Assembly (NCBI RefSeq): GCF_029227915.1
Contig: NC_079888.1
Location: forward strand, 8,415,001 to 8,479,000
Direction of reading: 5' to 3'
Length of the DNA stretch: 64,000 nucleotides
Source of the DNA: Hydractinia symbiolongicarpus
Taxonomy: Eukaryota > Cnidaria > Hydrozoa > Anthoathecata > Hydractiniidae
Part shown: piece after piece, positions 26,382 through 40,000 of the stretch
Numbering within the stretch: position 1 is the first letter of the stretch
Layout: each line of letters starts with the position of its first letter
The notes under the pieces: generated by a model
Told to the model about the DNA's origin: nothing
The model's database searches: none
The model's input: the letters and a program-made list of their open reading frames with translations, nothing else
Program-made: the position numbers and the translations under genes

Positions 26382-26414
26382 TCAACTATCAATTATTTTA
26401 TAATTGATAGTTGA
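26382..26414. repeat. Perfect 15-bp hairpin
   Basis: TCAACTATCAATTAT and its exact reverse complement are separated by three T bases. AT-rich; no function assigned. Confidence 0.6.
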
Positions 26415-27588
26415 CTTAGTCTTCTTTAGGATAAAAGAACATGGTTTCCCTTTCCTAATTAAATCCGCTACAGTTACTGCGTGTTAATCTGTTAAAACAA
26501 AATCCGTTAAAATATGGTCAACAAACAAATTGGAAGAGAGTTATATAGAGGTAATCTATTTGCCATAAACAGACCAATAATAATGACCAATCGACTGTCA
26601 ATACCAGGTCGGGTAGCTGTGGTTTTATTACGGCTCAATATCAATACCCGAGCAGAAAACGGTATAAGAAACAAGGCCTGCGCGTCTGATGAAGCCCTCG
26701 TTTTTTAGGTCATTCCTTTACCCTCATAACAGCCTTTCTCCACGTGTAATAATCTAAATCCTTCACGCAGTCTATATAAACTCTTTATTCGTGTAGTGAA
26801 TTTAACCACTTTATTGACCAATGACCATTTAACAATCTGCTGAGTTCTCCATGCGCTGTTGTCTGTGTTTAAACCCCACCATTAGCCACATTTTTTGTCT
26901 TTAAATCCGAAATATTTTGCATTCAAGTCGTTTGATAGTACAAATTAAATCAGAACAATAAATAAAAAAACAGAATAGTGAGTACTAGCCGTATGACTCG
27001 ACGGTCAAAGCCAGGTTGAGTGTTTAACGACGGTTGCCACACACCTGGGTGGAGTGCTTTGCGTAAGTTGGAAAACACGGGACACAGGCACAACCAATAC
27101 ACTTATACACTTATAAGGAATAAACACCTTATTATAAAAGTTTGAGGAAAGAGAAGAGTCCAAAGGAGACGTTCTCCAAACTTTGCCACTACAAAGTCAA
27201 AAATAAAATCGCATTTGCTTTTTTGTGCAATTAGAAAGATTTTTGTGTTTCTGTGACACTTCCATGCGAACACACAGACACTAACCCGAGAAGGCATAAC
27301 ATCGTTTTTAGAGAGTAAAAATTAGCAAAGTTGTTTGATTTTTTGACGTCATAAAATACGCGGCAACATACAAAATGTGTCGTCTAAAAAAGGAAAAGTA
27401 CTAAATGACGTCACTATGGAATAAGCCATGATATCTGACGTCAAATTAACCTTGGATGACGTTAAATTGAGATCACGAATTGACAATTCTTTGGTTTTTA
27501 ATAGACCTTGCTATTGCAAAGACGCTTTTAAGTAATCAGAAACTACCGAGAAGAATTTAACTTGTGGTTTTTGTAAAAAAAAGCGAAA

Positions 27589-28504
27589 ATGCAACTTGAT
27601 ATTGCTAAAGCGATGTTTAAAAAACGTTCTTACGAACATAAATACCTGATGCAGATAGAATGCAGCGTGCAGATGTTCTTTGGCAGCAACTGCAACGATG
27701 CTAAAGATGCAGATGATGATACTGCTTCTGTGATCAGCTTCGGCAGCATTGATGCACCATTGTTTGATAACAGTGCGAATGATTTGATTGGTGAATTGTT
27801 TCCAACACGAAGATATGGTGATGGCGACTCTGTAAGCGTTGGGAGCAGTCAGTTTGGAAGTGTGGAAAGTTTAGTTGATGAAGAAAAGTTTATTGATGCT
27901 GTGTTGGGCATATACAACAAAGACAATCAAGTCAATTATGACAGTCAAGGTACGTGTAAAGAATCAAGTATGTCTTGGTTATAACTAATTTGCTTTTTAT
28001 AATCGTGATTCTAGTTACAACAAAGATCGTACCCAGGTTTTCTTGCTTTTTTTTATGTAAGCTCAATGCAAAGATGCAGCATTAAAAAGTACATAGACAA
28101 GCTGGGAACAAGGTTGTTTCACATTTAATATTTTGGCATTTATTTGTTATCGTTTAGATATTTACGACTCACTGCAACAGCTTCACGATTCTCTTGAATC
28201 GATATATCTTGATTTCGAACCTCTACCATTTTCAAAGAAAATTCGATTTCGTGAACCGTTAGTTGATGTAAACTTATACGAGTGTAATGAAGACAATGCT
28301 TCTGCCATGGAAAGCGAAATTGAAGACTCTATGTTGGACAGTGCAGTTGAACTGCCAGTAAAGACACGTGTTAACGTGTTTAAAAGATTTTTTAGATGGT
28401 GTCGAAAAAAATTAAAAGCATCTAAAAATTATGTAGTTCTCTCTGAAGTCAATTATTTTGAAGACCAATTGATAAAAATCATTCGTGTTTCTTTTTTTTT
28501 TTGA
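27589..28504 (+). CDS. Unrecognised acidic/serine-rich protein, two exons (235 aa)
   Basis: Two exons join in phase: 27589-27949 (donor after CAAG, GTACGT) and 28158-28504 (acceptor CGTTTAG). The 235-residue product is not recognised. The first half is acidic with repeated short S/G-rich motifs (ASVISFGSID, SVSVGSSQFGSVESLVDEE); the second half has an acidic stretch (CNEDNASAMESEIEDSMLD) followed by a basic, aromatic patch (VFKRFFRWCRKKLKASKN). No signal peptide, membrane segment or enzyme motif is visible. The last codons fall in a run of T before TGA, so the exact C-terminus is uncertain. The intron carries a CCCC-box repeat (28021-28116). Codon-like structure, intron phase and composition support a real, possibly lineage-restricted gene. 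Confidence 0.6.
28021..28116. repeat. CCCC-box palindromic repeat copy within an intron
   Basis: A diverged copy with a degraded left arm (GATCGTACCCAGG) and a clear right arm (GCTGGGAACAAGGTTG), lying wholly inside the intron of the 235-residue protein gene. Confidence 0.5.
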
Positions 28505-28607
28505 GTTTCTATTTCATTTTGAAATGCTGTTTTACTTTGATTACTGGGTCGTATTTGAATGACAATCTTAGGAAGCTTTGAACGAGATTATATATCTCCA
28601 TTTCTAA

Positions 28608-29318
28608 AGGCCGGGGCGAATCGAGGCAACTTTTTGAGGAACATTACCCGTCAACATTTGTTGATGAACATGTTGACTCAATTTGCTATGGGTATTAACA
28701 TGTTGACGAAGAAATAAAACCACTAAAAATGTTGATCAACATTTTGTAACTTTTTTATAAATGTTGATCAACATTGTTGATGAGTTTTGTATATGCTCCG
28801 ATTTGCTATAGCCATCAACATTTCTGCCAACATTTTTCAGTATTTTCGAATCATTGAATTGCTAGCTCGAATGTTCTAACACGAATTCGAATGTTTTTGT
28901 TCGAGTGTATACACGACTTGCATGAAAATAAGGTCAGAACATAGAGATATATTCATTTTGAAAATGGCGGAAGTCACTGCTTCAACTGATCCTGCAACTA
29001 CCACTGCTGGTAAACAAAATTTTAAATGGAAAGATGAATTAGTGGAGAAACTTATTGACCTTCTTCCTCTTCCCTTCTTCGAATCCATTTTCTGGTTGGA
29101 CCTTGCTTTTTTTTTCATCGTCATCTATTACCAATGCCAGCAATAAACATGCTGCAGCTTCCTTTTCCGTCATTTTGAAAAAAAGAGAATGAATGGCCAT
29201 GTTTCAGAAGAATGTAGTCGCTCGAAATGTTGACGAGAGTATAGCAAATTGTATCAACATGTTGCTTAAAATATTGACGAGAATGTTGACCGAGAATGTT
29301 GATCGACTTTCCCCGGCT
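28608..29318 (+). mobile_element. PIF/Harbinger-type non-autonomous element
   Basis: The element starts AGGCCGGGG and ends CCCCGGCT, with TAA immediately outside each end (28605-28607 and 29319-29321), the 3-bp target duplication typical of Harbinger. Inside both arms are inverted, repeated TGTTGAC/GTCAACA phrases and CAATTTGCTAT copies. It retains a short Myb-like frame (28961-29143) but no DDE nuclease gene. Confidence 0.7.
28961..29143 (+). pseudogene. Remnant of a transposon Myb/SANT-like protein
   Basis: Within the Harbinger-type element an open frame starting MAEVTASTDPATTTAGKQ contains FKWKDELVEKLIDLLP, which resembles the first helix of the Myb/SANT protein that Harbinger elements encode beside their nuclease. 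The frame then turns hydrophobic and ends, so only the beginning of the domain is left. Confidence 0.45.
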
Positions 29319-30537
29319 TAATGGTTAAGTTAGCAACGCAAAGGCTAGTTTTACTGCTAGTGTTACTAAAATAGAGTAGGTTGAGATGACTTTAATCAAA
29401 GATCTAGCTTTAAAACTAGACTTAGAAAGTTTTGAAGAGACGCTCTACACCAATGAATAAAATAGTGATAACTGGATTATTTTTGTTACAGATTCACTAA
29501 ACAAGCTGGAACTGATTCGGCTTAAACAAATATCTTTGTATCGGTTTTGCAACAGTTTTTAAACATTTTGGAGGATAAAAACATCCGGTTATCTCAAACC
29601 AAAGGGGATTGACTTCGTCTGATTTTCCAGAAGAAACTGTAGGTATAATATTCACATACGGGCACAAGACCCTGGAGACGAGCTTGACAAAAAAGTCAGT
29701 CTACAGTTAACTTAGTCATCATGATAGGTTTTTTGGGAAGCGAAACGTAGATGCAAACAATCGTTGTCGTAAGTTACCAGGATTTAAACACAAAAGAAGG
29801 ATATTTGCCAGTGGTTTTCAGGTTCCGTCCTAATGTAAAAAAAACCTGGGGACAAGGTTGCACATTTCTTACAAGTAAATTTTGACAAGTTTCAAATACC
29901 CTTATTACATCGAAAGCGTGTTCTAGTTCAGACGATCTTTGAAATTTGCCTGTCTATCTAAGAAAATTTTGTCTTTGTCCAGTAATTAAGACCACATCCA
30001 CCAGTCGTTCTAACCTTTGTCTGTTTCTTTATAAGTACACAAACTTCATAATACTAGCAATGTTTGTCATAATAAGAACCATTATGTTAGTAGCATTTCC
30101 TTAGTTGGGAACATCCATTGTGATGCAAGTTTTTTATCTAGATCAAAAACGAAGTTCAACATAGATACAGTATCAACTCGATCTATACAAACACTAACTT
30201 TATCATTGAATGCACGAATGAAACATTTATCTTACATAAGTCATAAGGAATCGTATCTCTTTCATTCACTTCTAAGTTTTTTCTTGGGTTATATATATAT
30301 TAAGTATGTTGAAACAGAGGATGCCATTTCTGTCGTTAATAAAATGTTTATGCCAAAGTTAGTGTCAATTTTTTTCGTGCTTTAATGTTCTATGATACCT
30401 TCCCCTCCTTTTTGTATTGTTTATATCATCCGTTTGTGGTTAACATATTCCTAATTACTCGGTTTTGACGACATAATAGAGTTGTTTAAAAAACACATTC
30501 ACCATACCACGTTGTTGTATTATTATCATCAGTGAAG

Positions 30538-30563
30538 ATGAGTTTCAGCCAAAGTATGGAGAT
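30538..30563 (+). other. Candidate alternative first coding exon for the centrosomin-type gene
   Basis: ATG followed by eight codons and two bases (MSFSQSME plus AT) ends at a strong donor GTAAGT. The end phase equals that of the first exon at 34003-34037, so both could splice to the exon at 35459. The leader AGTGAAGATG also resembles CGGTGAAGATG at the other start. This is inference only; no transcript evidence. Confidence 0.3.
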
Positions 30564-33500
30564 GTAAGTCAAAACATTTTTATCGAGTATTAACTTTATT
30601 TTGATAAGTTATTTACTACAAAGAAATTGTTTTACATTTTTCAACAAACTTCAGAGTGACTTTACATGTTAACTACATTCTAAAAATGTGATGGAGCAAA
30701 TATTAAAAAAAATTAATTTTTGATGATTGAAGCCTTAAAACAAATTTCAATTTTTTTTTAACTTTGTCTATTTTGCTAATGCTTTCATTGTACTGGAAGG
30801 CTAGTTCAATGCTACAACCTGTGTATTAAAGTTTCCCTATTGGCTTTTATCTTAAACTTGGGTTGTTTTGTTTACCTCTAAAGCGGACACACCTAAATAA
30901 TGGTCACCCTACGCCCTGCTCCTAAAGTGGCCTAAACAGTGGACACCCTACATCCTGCCTCAAAGGGACCTAAACAGTGGTCACCCTATATAGCACACAA
31001 ACGTCATAAGACAGATAGTAAGATCGATTGTGGATTGTTTAGCAGTTCACAATCAAATACCTGTCTAACATGACGTTAAGGTAGACAGTTCTTTTCTTTT
31101 CATAGACAATTAAATTTTCCCTAAAAAGCCATTAAAAACCATTTTTATCCGCACTCAAAAGACAGGGGGACATTGTCAAGAATACGCCGGTAACTTCCGA
31201 GACCTTTGTTCACTATGCATCATGGCGGCCCATGCCTTTACTCTACGCTGTGACCAACTTTGGAAATATTTCTGTGATCAACTAACCTTTACTGCCTTAG
31301 TTTGTTTCTCCTGTTTTATATTATAACTTTGAATTACGGTGTGTTGTAGTACAGCAAAATGGTCACGTGTTTTACTTGAGCTCTTTGGATAATAATCCAC
31401 TTGTGACATTATCCTTCTTTCTTTACGTAACGAATAATCGCCTCATCTCGGTTGGTAATATCTAAATCCCCTCTTCTCTGTACTTATTTTAACCATGCTC
31501 CAATACAACTATTTATCAATTTGATTAGGTGAGCAAAGTATTCAACTCATTTTAAACCATCAGATATATCCGTCATTTTAACTAAAGCAGCATATATATT
31601 AATGAGGCTACAGAAAGGAACAATGTTGCAGAGTAGTGCTCCCATATTTGTGTGGCTTGCGTAGTGTGCTATCGCAAAGCTATAGGTCTTGGTCACAAAG
31701 AACGCATGAACAATACGTAGCTGATTAGAAATGACTACTTAACTCAAGATGCTTGCTGAAGAGCAAACGTATTACTTTAGAGAGGGTGTTTTTATTCAAT
31801 TTTTTTTTCTGTAAAAAAATATCACTTCCCTCATTTCCCTTGCACCTTGTCTGTGACAATCCTGAAATCTCATCACGGTAGAAGTACTGCTCTGTTAAAC
31901 GAAGATGAATCAGCGAATACTTACACTGAAGAAAACTTAAGAATTTGTTTCTAGGACTTCTTTGTTACTCGTGCAAAAAATGTTTTATGCCCTTCCCAGC
32001 ATATAAGCTTATGCTGTATGTAAGCCAAATATGGTAGCTGCAAGCTGCGACGGGAAAGTTCCAATTGATTGGACTAACGACTAGTTGACTAAAAATGTTT
32101 TACCACCCCAGCAATTATTTGCACAAAATGTTGGTCTGTTTTTTTGATAACCTTTTCTGAACACCTGTCACAGTTACGGTTATGGTCTGAAATTAAAAAC
32201 AAAAATGCTAGACCGAGAAATTTCTGCCGGCCATCAACAGTTTTATTATTAATGACTTTAAACAGAGGGCTCTTCACAATACGGCGTACAGGATAGGTTA
32301 CCAAAGTAAGAGTTTTTGTTATATATAATCTGTTCGCTTAAGATTAAATTCAACTGGTGAATGCAAAAAAAAGAGAGCCAAACAAAGATAAAAACAAAGA
32401 TAACTTAATTAAAATGTTTAACTGGTCATAGTGAATGCAGTTTTGGTGGCATAAAGGCTGCTTAAGCAAGCCTCTGTATTTCACACGCTCAAATGGTTGC
32501 ATGACTTTTAACTTGGAAAGACCAAATTCATCTATCTGTTTGATTTGTACAGCATCAATCGAAATAAAACTTTAGTATTAAATTATTCATTTTTCGACTT
32601 TGAACACTATATTTAAATAAAAAAAGAAATACATCTATTACAATAAATTAATTTGTTGGGCCTGTTTCTATAGCAAAAGGTCGCGGCTCCACGAAAAGAC
32701 TTCTGGTGATGTCGAAATATCTATGATATATAAAGATACTGTAACTAACGTCGCAAAAAATGCGGGAAGTAGTTTTGCTAACTTTAGGATCCACTGCCAT
32801 AGATGCGACAAGGTTAAAAAAAAAGACCGAACGACTACCTCGAACACACATGCATATAGACTTATATATAATATATACATAGAATTAATCTTGTTTGTAA
32901 TATAAAACTTGCTAGACTTTTAGAGCGAGAAAATGTTGAAAACATCGCAGTTGTTGCGTATTGTAGTTTCATAAATAAACCCACAAGATTATCACCATAC
33001 TGTTGTTCTAAGCTTCAATGCCTTTCCGTGTAGGCTGTGCATTATAAGGGGGTCGTTTTTTACAACACTTTACTGACCAGAGCAAAAATTTAGAGAGAGG
33101 TGGAGTTTATAGGAAGTTAACTTTTAGAAAAGGGCTGTGCCTGGTTTTCTAAAGTAACCAATTAATGAAATTATTACAGATCAAAGTTCGTGTTTAATTT
33201 CGAGTTGACAATATCTTATTATCACCATCAATCCACGTTGAAGCTACGAACTGAAAAATTCAAATTAAACTCTTCCTTTTTCATGTCTTCGTTCTATCTT
33301 TTCTTTGTTTGTACAGTTTGTTTATCTTCACTTGATGTTTAAAAAAGATTTTTAATAAATAAATAAATATAATCATTTGTCATGCATCCGTGAAAAAGAA
33401 AGCGTATGTATTGTTGGCAACGAAGATTTGTTTGACTCATAAAACATACGATTTTTGTAGATTTGTTATGGGAAAAATATAACGCATCTCCTGTTTTGTA

Positions 33501-33697
33501 TATTTTATATCAGCAGCTATGGCGTTATTAGTTAGTAGAATATTGTAGAAAACAAAGTTGTGAATAAGAGTGATTCTGTTGAGTCATTAACAAACTTCGT
33601 GAATGCAATAAATATTCGACTAAATCTGCAACTGTATTTACCATTCTAAGAAGATGGATGATGTTGAATTTACTTTTCGGCTAAGGCTGTATATATA

Positions 33698-33746
33698 CAT
33701 GTATACATATTTACGCCCTCCTAAGGGGCGTAAATATGTATACATG
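33698..33746. repeat. Perfect 21-bp hairpin with 7-nt loop
   Basis: A 21-base arm starting CATGTATACATATTTACG (33698-33718) and its exact reverse complement (33726-33746) flank the loop TCCTAAG. Just downstream, two copies of a phrase containing TCAATGTGCATGTGGTGCATA or its near match occur (about 33808-33870). Confidence 0.7.
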
Positions 33747-34002
33747 GATGGCGTTTTAAAGAGCTGTTTGCTGTCTAGAGGGTGTTTGACGACCGCGAAT
33801 TTATCGTCAATGTGCATGTGGTGCATATATCGTCATATGGTGAAAATATCGTCAATATGCATGTGGTGCATAAAAAAACCTGTTAGTTAGTACTAAAAAA
33901 AACATTTCCTTCCGAAATAAAATATACCTTTTGTGTTATTTTTAATTAGCTCATAATACTAACAGTAATAATAATAATAATAATAAAATCGAAACGGTGA
34001 AG

Positions 34003-37000
34003 ATGCAGCGCCAAAACGCTTACATGTCTAAACGCAGGTGAGTTCCCTTCTGTATACACGCTACTTTACTTGTACTTTCTTTGCAGGTTTTTTACCAAAA
34101 ATTATCTTATTAACCTAGTTCTTTAAAGCTTGTTAGAAGGTTTATTTATTTATTTATGATACAAAACTATAAAGAAAACTTTGATTATAAAATCAATCCT
34201 TTCGGGATTTTTGGGATTTTAGCAACAAGCTTTTGGTAGAATATTTCGCGAGCAGATTTTCGTGATTTTCGACTTTTGCTTGAACTCTCCTTTCTCTCTC
34301 ATTTTTTGTCTCTGTCGAACAGGCATCCCTATTCTAATTTCCCGCAACACCATTTATTCAAAGAACTCCAAAAGTTAATTGTTTTTCTGCGAAATTCTGT
34401 CCACTTTAAGCCGAATTTCTAGCCACCTCTCAACAACTTGAGCACTGCCTAATGAAAAATTTAATTCTCTTTCATATAGGCCATCTTGATACCATATGTA
34501 GGCTATCTGGATTTTATATAGGCCGTCTTGATGTCTCAGTTTATGCATGTCAATATTTCGGGGTTGCTGAGACGTACCTTGACCTTGGAGTCTAACGGTT
34601 AAAGCGTGATAAATTTAGTAAATGCCGCCCCCGCTCTCTCCCTACCCACTTTCTCACACGAACGTCTGAATCACGATAAAGATTACAACGATTGTGAAGA
34701 AGTTTCAAAAAGAGATGATGATTGATGCATCACATTTGAGTTTCTTTTCCCACATTCTTTGTACTCACGAAAATTTGCCCACGCGACAATAAAAATATTG
34801 CTTACTACGAAAGATTTTTTTTCCAAAAAAAATTTACAAAACATGGTCTCGAATTTTTTCGCGCGAATTTCTCTGTCCGCGAAACTTTTTGTCCTTGACC
34901 CTGTTTATACAATTTAAAAAAACATTTGAATAGCTCAAGCTGTAAGTTGACAGTTGACAGGAATATAGTAATAATAGCGGGAAAACATAAGGCGATGGTA
35001 ATTTGTTACTTGTGTCCTCTTGACCTACCAGGCTGCACAAAACAGTGTGAAAACGATTCCATTCACAGGACTTTTGTTTTGCTTTCTTCAAAAAAACAAC
35101 CAGAGCGCCATTCAGAAGCAAAAAAAAGCCTTGGGTGCGAAATTCGGTGCCCATAGTCTTTTCCGTATATTGGAGGGTCACGAGAATGCAGAATTAACAC
35201 CAGAAATGTAAACAAACTTCACGTGCGGATAGTATTTCGAAACTGAACAGCAAACCACTCTCAGCACAGTCGCAACAAACAAAAGCGAAATAAATTATTT
35301 GTCATAACAGGACAATTATATAGGCAATTAAAATATTTTCAACATTTCTAAACGTCATACTGCCCATCACATCACATCAAAGAAATAAGCTTTTTTGAGA
35401 ATATAGTAAGAAGTTCCCTAGTAGTTATATTTTAATTCGAAACTAAACTTTTTATTAGGCAACGGTTTAGCATCGGAGACTTGTTTTACAAAGGAAGTAG
35501 AAAAAACAGCAAACTTCAACAAGATTTGGAGGGAGAAGAAGACATGGTGGATCCTCGTCAACAACAACAAAGAATGAGTCAAATAAGTATGGATGAAGAT
35601 TTTGAACCAGAACAAAATGGTAATCAAACAGGTATAGATAGCTATATATGTTATTGATTTTTTTTCTTTTTCTTCAAATACTGGGCTGTATCTTAAAAGC
35701 TAGATAGATGTACATATTTTACATGGCTAGTGTCACAAATATTGAGGGATATACCCTGTCTATTATTTCCAGGAGGGGTCATGGCTTAGATCAGGGTTCC
35801 TAGAGTATTTAATGCTTATTTTGAGCCACATCCAATCATTCACTCGCTATATTGAATCATTGCCAATGGCAATTGAACCCAGGTCTTCCGCATAGAGTGC
35901 AAGAGTTATAACCACTAAACTTTATCATATATTTAGCTAGCTAACTATGTATAGTTATATATAAAAAGTTGCACTTTGACATCAGAAATGAACATACTTT
36001 CATTGAGTATAACTAAAGGAATTTAAGAATCTTTCAAAACAACATTAAAATTTATGCCTAAAATTTAATTTCCTTTTGAAAAACTCAGCTTTCTGTTTTC
36101 GCAAAGATTGTTTCTTCAACTCCTATTACTTAAAAAAACCTGCATTAAATTAAAAACAACAACACACATTTTGGTTGTAGTGTAAAACACCATGTATTAT
36201 CTTTAAACCCTATATGAACTGTTACTAGGTCAGAAAAACAAAACATAACAGTCTTTCCAATGTGCCTGCACACATATTGTTATGGAATGATTCTCACCGT
36301 AACGATATTTATCTGTAACATGTGAACATGTCTTCTATCAAAAGTCCTGCATATTTGATGAGAAAGATAACCACAGACATATATACTGCTAAATATATCA
36401 AAAAGAAACTTTTGTCAAAAGTTTTGTGTGTCATTTAACCTTCTGTGTCCTTCTCCACTTCGTTCTTCTTTGCCATGTTGACATGGTTTTACATTTAAAC
36501 ATTTTTCTGATTTACGTTATTACGCTACTTGTATGAAAGAAACAAACTATATGGGTTTTAGAAATGCTATATATATACCCTCTTTTGTGTTTTCCCAATC
36601 ACTTAATTTTGGATAAGCAATAAACAACATCAAAATCTTGAATTTCAATGACATTAATACAAAAAACTTGATTTGCTTCATTGATTTGCTGATCAGCAAA
36701 TGCCACTGACATTAAAGTTATTTTGGTGTTTTCCACTTCATTCGTGAGCTCCCATTTAAGATGCCCAACAGATTTGCATTGAAGTAGCTTGTTTAACCTT
36801 GTTTGATACTTATGTTACATGAGTGTTTTGAGATTAAATTGTTTTAAAGTGGAAGATAAGCTTTAAATACAGACTTTGGGTTCGTCTTTAGGTTGTCTTT
36901 TTGGTTTAATTTGAGGGCTAATATTAATAAGAATTTTTGTATGTATAAATAAGCACCACAAATGTCATTGTAAGTACAACTTTCAAAGTACAAAGTATAC

Positions 37001-40000
37001 AATACTGGCTAAAACTGAATATATATAATAAAGAAAACAAAAGTTCCTTTAGTTTCGTTTAAAAACGTATTAACTTTCAATAAAGCTATAATCAATTTCT
37101 TTATGTTGTATTTTTAAGTATTTGTAATGACATATGACTGCATTATAATAAAAATTGATAAGCAGTATAACTTAAACCAAAAAAAGCTACACAAAAATAT
37201 GTCATTTTTAAAGCTAAAAATTTATATATAATCATTTTCACACAGCGAAAGAGAAAAAATATTTAGCTCAAATGTGCCAAAGTTGTATATTTTTGTCTAA
37301 AAGTTATGCCTAAAAATGAAAGAAAATTTAAAGAAAAGGTAGCTTCAAGCTGTACAATTACTTATAATGCTAGTTACCCCCAATGCTGGTTTTGACGTCA
37401 GTTTTCCACCCATTGTCATGTAATTGCCCTTAGAAATATATAACACTCTGTATCGATTGAGATTATTCAATAGTGCCAAAAAATAATATGACACACTATT
37501 TTAAAGACATTCACATATAGTAAAGAACTGATAAGTTAAAGTCACTCATGCATATATTAAGGTGGTAATTTCTTTGAATATTTGATTACCAATTTGTATG
37601 TTGTCTGCTTTTTTACTAACTGATAAAATATATTACATGTAGTTAGTCTACAATGTGTTTACCAGAACTTCTCATCATCAAGTTGTAAGTAAACCTCTTA
37701 CCAGTTTGTTAACTTTCAAAATTCTAAACAACGAGCATGTTTCAAGGATTTATTTTTTCTTTTGCATGGTTAGACAAATTTCCAGTGTACTCTTAGGCAC
37801 TTCCTCCTGTTTGCAAATAGTTAATGCACATTTTTTTATTTTGACATGGATGTTTTACCATGTATTCCCATCCTTACTCACATCTATTAACAAGAGAATG
37901 AAAATAAGAGCTAGGATATGTACCCTCTTGAAAACCCCACCCTTCTGAAAACCTATTAAAAATCTTACTTTTAAAAACTGTCTCTGCTTTTCTTACTCAA
38001 ATATTCACAGCATGTAGATATTCTTGGTGTAGAAGCTACGATTAGTGGTACCTGGTAATACAGTACTAATGAAACCATAAAATACATACTTAAATAAATA
38101 ATTCTCAATATATGACTCAGCTCAATATATGATTTGCTAACTTATGCACAATTTTTGTGTTAATATTATAATAGTGTGTACAGAGGTATATACCTAGAAA
38201 TATGGAGTTTTTCCTGCGTAGGTAATCCCCTGCTACCATCCTTCCATCAAAGCCCTAGAAGTCAAATTATGTTAAAAAAATATAAATTTATCAAAAAAAG
38301 GACATTATAGTTCTTAAAAATTAATCTAAAATATTACTCCAAAGCTTGATGAAGGCAAAGACAGGTTGTGCTAACAGTCCTAAAAAAAGCTTTTCCAACG
38401 ACTCAAATCCCTTGACTGTAGAGGAGGGATACACACCGTTCTTATAATGTAGTATTTTCTTTATCATCACTAACATTTATTGTTACAGTATACATAACAC
38501 TGTCTTGTGATTTAGTTTAATTGAGTCAGTAATTTTTATTTTTATACTGTCTTCCTCTCCTTTCTTTTATTTCTGTATTTACATGTAGAACAATAAGGTA
38601 AAGAAAATATAACCATAATGAATTTCATTAAATTTGGAAGCCAACATTTAAGAGAATTGTTATTTTTGGTAGGTGTCTGAATGACAAGCTTTTGTTCTTT
38701 TGTGTTTTTACTCTTATGTTGTTGTTTTCATTTCTTTGACTGATGTCATCAAGTCATAAGTTGTGTTTTTATCCAAAAGATCACTTTGTTGTCAGCAGTA
38801 ATATATGTAACAAATGAGAAGAAAGGTTAAAGTTATGCTTGTTAAGGTTTAATGATATTAAATTGATCTCCTTAAAGCTTTTATTGTTTTTTTATAACTT
38901 ATAATGTAACCTCTGGAGATACTTTGCTTCCACTTTGTTTGAGATATGGTTCATGAATGGCTGTTCTTCAAATATTTTTTTAACTAGAAAATCAAAAAAA
39001 AATTGATTTTAGACTGTGGAAAACCTAAACTTTTTTCCAGTGTTTAAATGTTTCAAAAGAAAGTTACCTCATTCCTTTTCAATTTCTTCCTTCCATTTTT
39101 CTTTTTTGTTTTTTTTTTGTTCATTTTTTTATATATCTTTATAATTATATTACTATTAGTATTTTGTTGAAGATAATTTTTCAAAGATTATTTTTAAAGG
39201 AAACTCCACATATTTATAATTAAAGAAATTTATTTGATACTGTGTATATGTGTTAATATGGCGCACAAGTTGGCAAGGTATCCTTCTCGAAGGTCGTATA
39301 TTGAAGCCATTGAGGGATATATATTTCTGGAAAACGAAGGTAACCATTTTGGCAGAAGTCATATTTAATGCAGTATTTCAAATGATGCGGTGTATAAATA
39401 AATGGCGGTGTGTATTTGCACATTTAAGGCCTTAAAATTTTAATTATTCACAAAAACAATATTTCGTTTTCATTAATTATTACAAACGTAACGAACTGTT
39501 TCCGACTGTGATGAACAAATAGGTTCAGTACATTTAGTTACTGGTAACGATTGTTGCTGATATCACAACCAGTGTACATTAATATATACAATAATATATT
39601 TAACAATTGTTACTATCACTGTTACCTTTATTGTTACATTATCTTTGGATTGGCAAAACAAGTGAAAGATAGGGTGACGTTTTTCATTTTTTTCCCTCAT
39701 TTGCAAGGATATTTACCAGATAAACAGTGATGTGATAATGGAACAATCATTACTACTAGATTTTGATTCTGTTATCTAACACAGATAAAAATTATAAAAT
39801 ATGTGTAGTATGTTCTTACCCATTGGGAAATTTGGTTCAATTTCATGTTGTTATAGTATATGGTTTGGGATACTAGAGAATGTTTCATGTATTATTCATA
39901 AGAGGATTTGTTGTAACTGTGAAACAATTGGTGATTTTTTATTTCTGTTTTACTTTAATTTGACTTCATCAGATGTAATTCTAGGGAAAATAATTTTGTA

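Larger units (their letters stand above)
20627..27588. other. Non-coding region with scattered repeats
   Basis: No supported gene was found in about 7 kb. It contains two CCCC-box copies (21031-21130, 25011-25114), a minisatellite (22057-22225), a weak duplicated block (about 22400-22700 and 22850-23010 share short phrases such as TTGCATACC/TTACATACC and GTATAAAATC), an AAT microsatellite near 25787 and a 15-bp hairpin (26382-26414). A stretch around 24520-24820 has short codon-like runs interrupted by stops and might be a decayed exon, but no family was recognised. Confidence 0.45.
29322..34002. other. Non-coding region before the centrosomin-type gene
   Basis: Nothing gene-like was recognised except a possible alternative first exon (30538-30563). 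Single CCCC-box arms occur at 29671-29686 and 29845-29860, GCGGACAC-type fragments at about 30880-30990, and a perfect 21-bp hairpin at 33698-33746. Confidence 0.45.

Noticed and set aside
34834-35211. Overlapping frames of 63-115 codons on both strands
   Set aside because: No domain, not in phase with flanking exons, within an intron; treated as chance.
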